Positions 56,040 to 64,000 of a stretch of DNA of 64,000 nt are shown here, one piece after another. Origin of the DNA: Crossiella sp. SN42 (GTDB taxonomy: Bacteria > Actinomycetota > Actinomycetes > Mycobacteriales > Pseudonocardiaceae); contig NZ_JAMHIV010000019.1 of the NCBI RefSeq assembly GCF_023897065.1, positions 124,001-188,000 of the forward strand, written 5' to 3'. The translations under genes were made by a program, and so were the position numbers. Each line of letters opens with the position of its first letter. The stretch's first letter is position 1. Under the pieces are notes generated by a model. It did not search any database. It worked only from the letters and a program-made list of their open reading frames with translations, and was not told the origin of the DNA.

Positions 56040-57545
56040 GTGAATCCCAGCACCATCCCCGCGGCGCTGCACTCGGCGGCGCAGCGGTTCGGCGCGGCGG
56101 AGGCCGTGGTGGACGGCGAGGTGCGCTGGAACTTCACCGGTCTGCTGGACCGGGTGCGCGCCGCGGCCGGGGTGTTCCTCGGCGCGGGCCTGGCTCCCGG
56201 CGAGCGGGTGGCGGTGCTGGGCCCGAACACCGCGCACTGGATGGTCGCCGCGCTGGGCGCGCTGTACGCGGGCGGCACCCTGGTGCCGGTCAACACCCGT
56301 TTCACCGCAACGGAAACCCTGGACGTGCTCCGGCGCAGCGGGGCCAGGGCGCTGGTGGTCGCCGAGGAGTTCCTCGGCGTCGACCACCTCGCCGAACTGC
56401 AGAAAGCAGGCCTGCCAACGGGTCTGCGCACCGTGTTGCGCTTCCCGGTCGATCCGGCCGCGCCCGCCCTTGAGCTGTCCGGCTCGCCGGTGCCGCCGGT
56501 TGAGGTGGCGGCGCGGGCGGAGGCGGTGCGGGACAACGAGGTCAGCGACATCTTGTTCACCTCCGGCACCACCGGCCGCAGCAAGGGCGCGATGAGCGCG
56601 CACCGCCAGTCGCTGGCGGTGGCGGCGGCCTGGGCCGAGCTGGCCGGGCTGCGCGCGGGCGACCGGTACCTGGTGGTGAACCCGTTCTTCCACAGCTTCG
56701 GCTACAAGATCGGCATCCTGGCCTGCCTGCTCACCGGCGCGACCCTGGTGCCGCAGGCGGTGTTCCGCCCGGCGGAGACGGTGCGGCTGATCGAGCGGGA
56801 GCGGATCACCGTGCTGCCCGGCGCGCCCACCATCTACCAGTCCCTGCTCGACCACCCGCACTCGGCGGACCTGTCCTCGTTGCGGCTGGCGGTGACCGGG
56901 GCGGCGGTGGTGCCGGTGCGGCTGGTGGAGCGGATGCGGGCGGAGCTGGGTTTCGACACGGTGCTCACCGCCTACGGGCTGACCGAGGCGGTGGTGGCCG
57001 CCATGTGCCGCCCCGAGGACGATCCGGTCACCGTGGCCACCACCTGCGGCCGGGCGGCGGCCGGGTTCGAGCTGCGGCTGGCGGACAACGGCGAGGTGTT
57101 GTTGCGCGGCCCCAACCTGATGCTGGGCTACCTGGACGATCCGGCCGCGACGGCCGCCGCGGTGGATTCCGAGGGCTGGCTGCACACCGGTGACCTCGGC
57201 CGGCTGGACGAGCGCGGCTACCTCACCATCACCGACCGGCTCAAGGACATGTACATCTGCGGCGGTTTCAACGTCTATCCCGCCGAGGTCGAGCAGGCGC
57301 TGGCCAGGCTGGACGGGGTGGCCGAGTCGGCGGTGATCGGGGTGCCGGACCAGCGCCTGGGCGAGGTGGGGCACGCGGTCGTGGTCACCAGTCCCGGCGC
57401 TCGACTGTCCACTTCGGACGTCATCGGGTTCTGCAAGGCGAGGCTGGCCAACTTCAAGGTGCCGCGCACGGTGGAGTTCCGGGCCTCGCTGCCCAGGAAC
57501 GCCGCGGGCAAGGTGCTCAAACAGCGGTTGCGCGAGGAGAGCTGA
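56040..57545 (+). CDS. fadD3: HIP-CoA ligase FadD3-like acyl-CoA synthetase
   Basis: This is a 501-residue adenylating enzyme. It has the AMP-binding motif FTSGTTGRSKGAM near 172-184, the YGLTEA adenine-binding loop near 310, the WLHTGDLGRLDERGYLTITDRLKDMY hinge region near 380-405 and the C-terminal catalytic lysine in PRNAAGKVLKQRL. FadD3 activates the steroid C/D-ring propanoate HIP with CoA, creating the KstR2 ligand. Length and position beside kstR2 and fadE30 match the mycobacterial gene. GTG 56040 follows TTGGAGG. The stop shares its last base with the start of the crotonase gene. Confidence 0.92.
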   Translation: MNPSTIPAALHSAAQRFGAAEAVVDGEVRWNFTGLLDRVRAAAGVFLGAGLAPGERVAVLGPNTAHWMVAALGALYAGGTLVPVNTRFTATETLDVLRRSGARALVVAEEFLGVDHLAELQKAGLPTGLRTVLRFPVDPAAPALELSGSPVPPVEVAARAEAVRDNEVSDILFTSGTTGRSKGAMSAHRQSLAVAAAWAELAGLRAGDRYLVVNPFFHSFGYKIGILACLLTGATLVPQAVFRPAETVRLIERERITVLPGAPTIYQSLLDHPHSADLSSLRLAVTGAAVVPVRLVERMRAELGFDTVLTAYGLTEAVVAAMCRPEDDPVTVATTCGRAAAGFELRLADNGEVLLRGPNLMLGYLDDPAATAAAVDSEGWLHTGDLGRLDERGYLTITDRLKDMYICGGFNVYPAEVEQALARLDGVAESAVIGVPDQRLGEVGHAVVVTSPGARLSTSDVIGFCKARLANFKVPRTVEFRASLPRNAAGKVLKQRLREES

Positions 57546-58372
57546 TGGTGGTCGAGTACGTCCGCAGGGACGCGGTGGCGGTGGTCACGATGAACCGCCC
57601 GGAGTACCGCAACGCGCAGAACTCGGCGATGACCTACGCCCTGGACGAGGCCTTCGCCCGCGCGGTCGACGATCCCGAGGTCAAGGTGATCGTGCTGGCC
57701 GGTGCGGGCGAGCACTTCTCCGCGGGCCACGACATCGGCAGTCCCGGCCGGGACGCGGACGCCGCGTTCGACCGGAAAGCCGTGCTGTGGTGGGACCACA
57801 CCGACCGCGCGGGCGGGGATCGCCGGTATGCCAGGGAGATGGAGGTCTACCTCGGCATGTGCCGCCGCTGGCGGGAGATCCCCAAGCCGATGGTCGCGAT
57901 GGTGCAGGGCGCGTGCATCGCGGGCGGGCTGATGCTGGCCTGGGTGTGCGACCTGATCGTGGCCGCCGAGGACGCGTTCTTCGCCGATCCGGTGGTGCGC
58001 ATGGGGATTCCGGGGGTGGAGTACTTCGCGCACCCGTGGGCGCTGGGTCCCAGGGCGGCGAAGGAGGTGCTGTTCACCGGGGACCGGTTCAGCGCGGCCC
58101 GCGCCTACGAGTGGGGCATGGTGAGCCGGGTGGTGCCGCGCGCCGAGCTGGCGGAGTCGACGTTCGCGCTGGCCGAGCGGATCGCCCGGATGCCGCAGTT
58201 CGGGCTGGCACTGGCCAAGCGCGCGGTGAACCAGTGCGAGGACCTGATGGGTCAGCGCGCCGGCATGGACTCGGTGTTCGGCCTGCACCACCTGGCGCAC
58301 GCGCACAACGCGGAGACCAGCCCGGACGCCTTGGCGGGTCTGGACGCCCGGTCGATGCGCGCGGGCGGCTGA
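57545..58372 (+). CDS. Crotonase-superfamily protein lacking both canonical hydratase glutamates
   Basis: This is a 275-residue protein with the crotonase fold. The oxyanion-hole region is HFSAGHDIG (about 58-66), and the second block is GACIAGGLMLAWVCDLIVAAEDAFFADPVVRMG. Where classical enoyl-CoA hydratases have two catalytic glutamates (GGCELA and QPEI), this protein has GGLMLA and DPVV, so simple hydratase chemistry is unlikely. It is inserted between fadD3 and fadE31, which are adjacent in mycobacteria, and is coupled to both (TGATG; one-base gap). A hydrolase, lyase or isomerase role in ring breakdown is possible. Confidence 0.8.
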   Translation: MVVEYVRRDAVAVVTMNRPEYRNAQNSAMTYALDEAFARAVDDPEVKVIVLAGAGEHFSAGHDIGSPGRDADAAFDRKAVLWWDHTDRAGGDRRYAREMEVYLGMCRRWREIPKPMVAMVQGACIAGGLMLAWVCDLIVAAEDAFFADPVVRMGIPGVEYFAHPWALGPRAAKEVLFTGDRFSAARAYEWGMVSRVVPRAELAESTFALAERIARMPQFGLALAKRAVNQCEDLMGQRAGMDSVFGLHHLAHAHNAETSPDALAGLDARSMRAGG

Positions 58373-58373
58373 G

Positions 58374-59501
58374 GTGGACCTGACCCTGGACGCCGAGTCC
58401 CGCGCTTTCCGGGCCGAGGCAACGGAATGGCTGGCCGCGCACACCCCGGATCGGCTGCCGTCACTCGACACGGCGGAGGGGTTCGCCGCGCACCGCGAGT
58501 GGGAACGCACGCTGGCCCGGCATCGCTGGTCGGTGGTGAGCTGGCCCAAGGAGTTCGGCGGCCGGGACGCCTCGCTGCTGCACTGGCTGCTGTTCGAGGA
58601 GACCTACTACGCCGCGGGAGCCCCGGCCCGGGTCAGCCAGAACGGCATCTTCCTGCTGGCCCCCACCCTGTTCACGCACGGCACCGAGGAGCAGCGGCGC
58701 CGCCTGCTGCCACCGATGGCCAGTGCGGAGCAGGTGTGGGCGCAGGCCTGGTCCGAACCCGAGGCGGGCAGCGACCTGGCCGGGATCCGCAGCAGGGCAA
58801 GGCGAACCGACGGCGGCTGGCTGCTGTCCGGGCAGAAGACCTGGAGCTCGCGGGCCGCCTTCGCCGACCGCGCCTTCGGCCTGTTCCGCACCGACCCGGC
58901 CGCCGAGCGCCACCGCGGCCTGACCTACTTCCTGTTCGACCTGCGCGCCCCCGGCGTCACCGTGCGCCCGATCCCGCAGCTGGACGGCGAACCGGGCTTC
59001 GCCGAGATCTTCCTGGACGAGGTCTTCGTGCCGGAGGCCGATGTCCTTGGCGCGCCGGGAGACGGCTGGCGGGTGGCGATGAGCACCTCGGCCAACGAAC
59101 GCGGCCTGTCCCTGCGCAGCCCCGGCCGTTTCCAGGCCACCGCCAGAAAACTCGTGGAACTGTGGCAGCGCACGGAGAATCCCGGCCTGCGGGACCGGGT
59201 GGTGGACGCCTGGATCGGCGCCCAGTCCTACCGGCTGCACACCCTGGCCACCGTCACCCGCCTGGCCGAGGGCGGTGAGCTGGGCGCGGAGTCCAGTACT
59301 GGCAAGCTGTTCTGGTCGGAGCTGGACCTGGACCTGCATGAGACCGCCTTGGAACTGCTGGGCGCGGAAGCCGAGCTGGACGGCGACTGGCTGCGCGGCT
59401 GGCTGTTCGCGCTGGCCGGGCCGATCTACGCGGGCACCAACGAGATCCAGCGCACGGTGGTGGCCGAACGCCTGCTCGGTCTGCCCAGGAGCCCGCGATG
59501 A
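58374..59501 (+). CDS. fadE31: Acyl-CoA dehydrogenase FadE31-like
   Basis: This is a 375-residue acyl-CoA dehydrogenase with the flavin-binding [18 protein letters not shown] and SGQKTWSSRA, and a C-terminal PIYAGTNEIQRTVVAERLLGLP. Ala replaces the catalytic Glu of the YEGT motif. That agrees with the known behaviour of FadE31-type subunits, which form heteromers with FadE32 or FadE33 supplying the base. It acts in steroid C/D-ring catabolism. GTG 58374 lies one base after the crotonase stop, and its stop overlaps fadE32 (ATGA). Confidence 0.87.
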   Translation: MDLTLDAESRAFRAEATEWLAAHTPDRLPSLDTAEGFAAHREWERTLARHRWSVVSWPKEFGGRDASLLHWLLFEETYYAAGAPARVSQNGIFLLAPTLFTHGTEEQRRRLLPPMASAEQVWAQAWSEPEAGSDLAGIRSRARRTDGGWLLSGQKTWSSRAAFADRAFGLFRTDPAAERHRGLTYFLFDLRAPGVTVRPIPQLDGEPGFAEIFLDEVFVPEADVLGAPGDGWRVAMSTSANERGLSLRSPGRFQATARKLVELWQRTENPGLRDRVVDAWIGAQSYRLHTLATVTRLAEGGELGAESSTGKLFWSELDLDLHETALELLGAEAELDGDWLRGWLFALAGPIYAGTNEIQRTVVAERLLGLPRSPR

Positions 59502-60412
59502 GATTCACCCTCACCCCGGAGCAGACCGAGTTCGCCAAGTCCCTGCACACCGCCCTGGACGCCACCGCGGACCCGTGGCCTGTCCTGGTCGAGCTGGGAG
59601 TCCCGGCGCTGTTGATCCCGGATCGGCACGGCGGGCTGGGCGCGGAGCCACTCGACCTGGTGGTGGCGGTGGAGGAACTGGGCCACCACGCCGTCCCCGG
59701 CCCGCTCGCCGACACCCTGGCCGCCCTGCCGGTGCTGCTGGCCGGGCACCCGGAACTGTTGGCAGAGCTGGTTTCCGGCACCCGGGCTTCGCTGGTCATG
59801 CCGCCGCACGCGCCGCTCGCACTGTCCGCCGACCGCTACTTCCACTTCGACGGGGACACCCTCGCCACGGGCGAACCCGGCCCGGCCAAAGCCTCCGTCG
59901 ACCCCCACCGGCACCTCCACCACATCGCGCCCGCCGAACCCCTCGCCAGCGGTCCCACCGTCCGCGAAGCCGCCGCGCGGGCCTTCAACCTCGCCACCCT
60001 GGTCACCGCCGCGCAACTGCTCGGCGCCGCCCGCGCCATGCTGGAGCTCACCCTCCGGCACGCCAAGTCCCGCACCCAGTTCGGCCGCCCGGTCGGCGCG
60101 TTCCAAGCGGTCCAGCACCGCCTCGCCGACACCCACGTGGCCCTCGAACTGGCGCGTCCCCTCACCTACGCCGCCGCCCTCACCCTGACCGCCCGCGACG
60201 TCTCCGCGGCCAGGGTCGCCGCCGCCGAGGCCGCGCACCGCACGGCCAGGACCGCCCTGCAACTGCACGGCGCGATCGGCTACACCCGGGAATATCCGCT
60301 CAGCCGCTGGCTCACCTTGGTCCGCGCCCTGCGCACCAGCTGGGGCACCCAGGACCACCACCGCGGCCGGGTGCTGGCCGCGCTCACGGAGGAACCATGG
60401 ACCTGGGACTGA
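59498..60412 (+). CDS. fadE32: Acyl-CoA dehydrogenase FadE32-like short subunit
   Basis: This is a 304-residue protein, shorter than homomeric acyl-CoA dehydrogenases, as expected for the small subunit of a heteromeric pair. It keeps RTQFGRPVGAFQAVQHRLADTHVALELA and LQLHGAIGYTREYPLSRWL, whose Glu may serve as the catalytic base. In mycobacteria FadE32 pairs with FadE31 in late C/D-ring breakdown. It overlaps fadE31 by four bases and fadE33 by 16 bases. Confidence 0.86.
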   Translation: MRFTLTPEQTEFAKSLHTALDATADPWPVLVELGVPALLIPDRHGGLGAEPLDLVVAVEELGHHAVPGPLADTLAALPVLLAGHPELLAELVSGTRASLVMPPHAPLALSADRYFHFDGDTLATGEPGPAKASVDPHRHLHHIAPAEPLASGPTVREAAARAFNLATLVTAAQLLGAARAMLELTLRHAKSRTQFGRPVGAFQAVQHRLADTHVALELARPLTYAAALTLTARDVSAARVAAAEAAHRTARTALQLHGAIGYTREYPLSRWLTLVRALRTSWGTQDHHRGRVLAALTEEPWTWD

Positions 60413-61345
60413 CCGAGGAACAACTCGCCCTGCGCGCCACCATCCGCTCCGCGATCTCCCGGGGCCGCAGGGAGATCGACCTCGGACTGTCCATTCCGGA
60501 CACCTACGGTGGCCAGGGCGGCGGCTTGGCCGAAGTGGCCGTCGCGCTGGGCGAGCTCCGGCTCATGCCCAACCCCCTCCTCAGTTCAACCCTGGCCGCC
60601 CAGGCGATCCTGGCCACCGGCAACCAGGAAGCCTGCGCCCGCCTGCTCCCGCGCATCGCGGCCGGCGAACCGGCGACCCTGGCCTGGACCGACCACACAG
60701 GACACTGGGACACCCCGGCCTGCGCCTACGACGGCACCCTGACCGGCACCGCGCACTACGTCCTGGACGGCGACCTCACCCTGGTCCTGGCCCGAACCGA
60801 AACGGGTCCGGCGCTGATGCTGCCCAAGACGTGTTTCCGCGTCGACACCAACGCCCTGGACCCCACCCGCCCGCTGGCCACCGTCGAATGCGCCGACACC
60901 CCGGCCGAGCACCTCGGCCCGGCCGACCCCGCCGCGCTCCGCGACCTGGCGGTCACCCTGCTGGCCTACGAGCAGGCCGAGATCGCCGCCGAAGCCCTGG
61001 CCCGCACGGTCGACTACGCCAAGAACCGGGTCCAGTTCGGCCGGCCGATCGGCTCCTTCCAGGCGATCAAACACCGCCTCGCCGACCTGCACCTCACCGT
61101 GGAGACCGCCCGCTCCGCCGCCCTGCACGCCCTGCTCAACCCCGGCCCCGAACAGGCCGCGCTGGCCAAGGTGCACTGCTCGGAAGCACTGTCCACAGTG
61201 GCCGGTGAGATGATCCAGCTGCACGGCGGCATCGCGATCACCTGGGAGCACGAGGCGCACCTGTTCTTCAAACGCGCGCACGGCAGCGCCCAGCTGTTCG
61301 GCAGCCCAGAGCAGCACCTGGATCGCCTCACCGAACTTCTCGGCT

Positions 61346-64000
<2,655 letters not shown>

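Overview
The window is very GC-rich DNA packed with genes in both orientations, with many GTG and TTG starts and 1-4 base start/stop overlaps. A phosphatidylinositol mannoside operon (thrS, HIT, pgsA, patA, pimA), a KstR2-type steroid C/D-ring locus next to hsaABCD, an IdeR/DtxR-type iron box, several ECF sigma factors and rifamycin-type resistance genes point to a filamentous actinomycete near Pseudonocardiales/Mycobacteriales. The genus is an inference. I found no rRNA, tRNA, CRISPR array, insertion sequence or phage gene.

Layout. 0-9.6 kb: PLP-dependent sulfur amino acid enzyme (cut by the left edge) with a divergent Lrp regulator; two tandem DUF4190 membrane proteins; AzlCD exporter with a divergent XRE-cupin regulator; pdxS with a PNPOx-like protein; an EF-G-like GTPase; two tandem small membrane proteins. 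9.6-17.4 kb: the PIM operon, read leftward from thrS, with a rifampin-phosphotransferase-like gene inserted between thrS and HIT. 17.5-25 kb: TetR, RibD-like reductase, iron-regulated heme oxygenase, a Gln/Gly/Pro-rich membrane protein, LysR, RlpA-like secreted protein, alpha/beta hydrolase, MFS transporter with a long low-complexity tail. 25.0-25.6 kb is a gene-free C-rich stretch. 25.6-28.7 kb: a membrane STAND-type protein with an altered P-loop, divergent from a bacterial nitric oxide synthase. 28.9-34.4 kb: VOC and DoxX proteins, an ECF sigma factor with a SnoaL-like tail, SDR, and a second ECF sigma factor translationally coupled to an M48 metalloprotease. 34.5-42.6 kb: a HelD/HelR-type RNA polymerase-associated helicase, a 573-residue acyl-CoA dehydrogenase, a MerR/SDR pair, an NmrA-like protein behind a SoxR-like promoter, and an ABC-F protein.

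42.6-51.8 kb is a compact 4-hydroxyproline catabolic operon. It encodes epimerase, three-part D-hydroxyproline dehydrogenase, pyrroline-hydroxy-carboxylate deaminase and ketoglutarate semialdehyde dehydrogenase. It ends in a coupled aminopeptidase P and is preceded by an XRE-cupin regulator with a clear promoter and operator; a phosphotriesterase-family gene diverges from it. Together these would take X-Pro/X-Hyp peptides or free hydroxyproline to 2-oxoglutarate.

52.2-64 kb is the steroid locus: fadA6, kstR2, ipdF and fadE30 leftward; fadD3, a crotonase, fadE31, fadE32 and fadE33 rightward, around a perfect KstR2 box; then hsaB, hsaC, hsaD and the end of hsaA, which runs off the right edge. 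The order matches the known mycobacterial order, except for the added crotonase and the absence from this window of ipdABC/echA20 and of aspB/nat.

The regulatory sites are unusually readable. Two XRE-cupin operators share GTTC-N8-GAAC. Two genes 11 kb apart share a 52-base ECF-like promoter layout. Two MerR-type promoters have 19-base spacers and near-leaderless starts.
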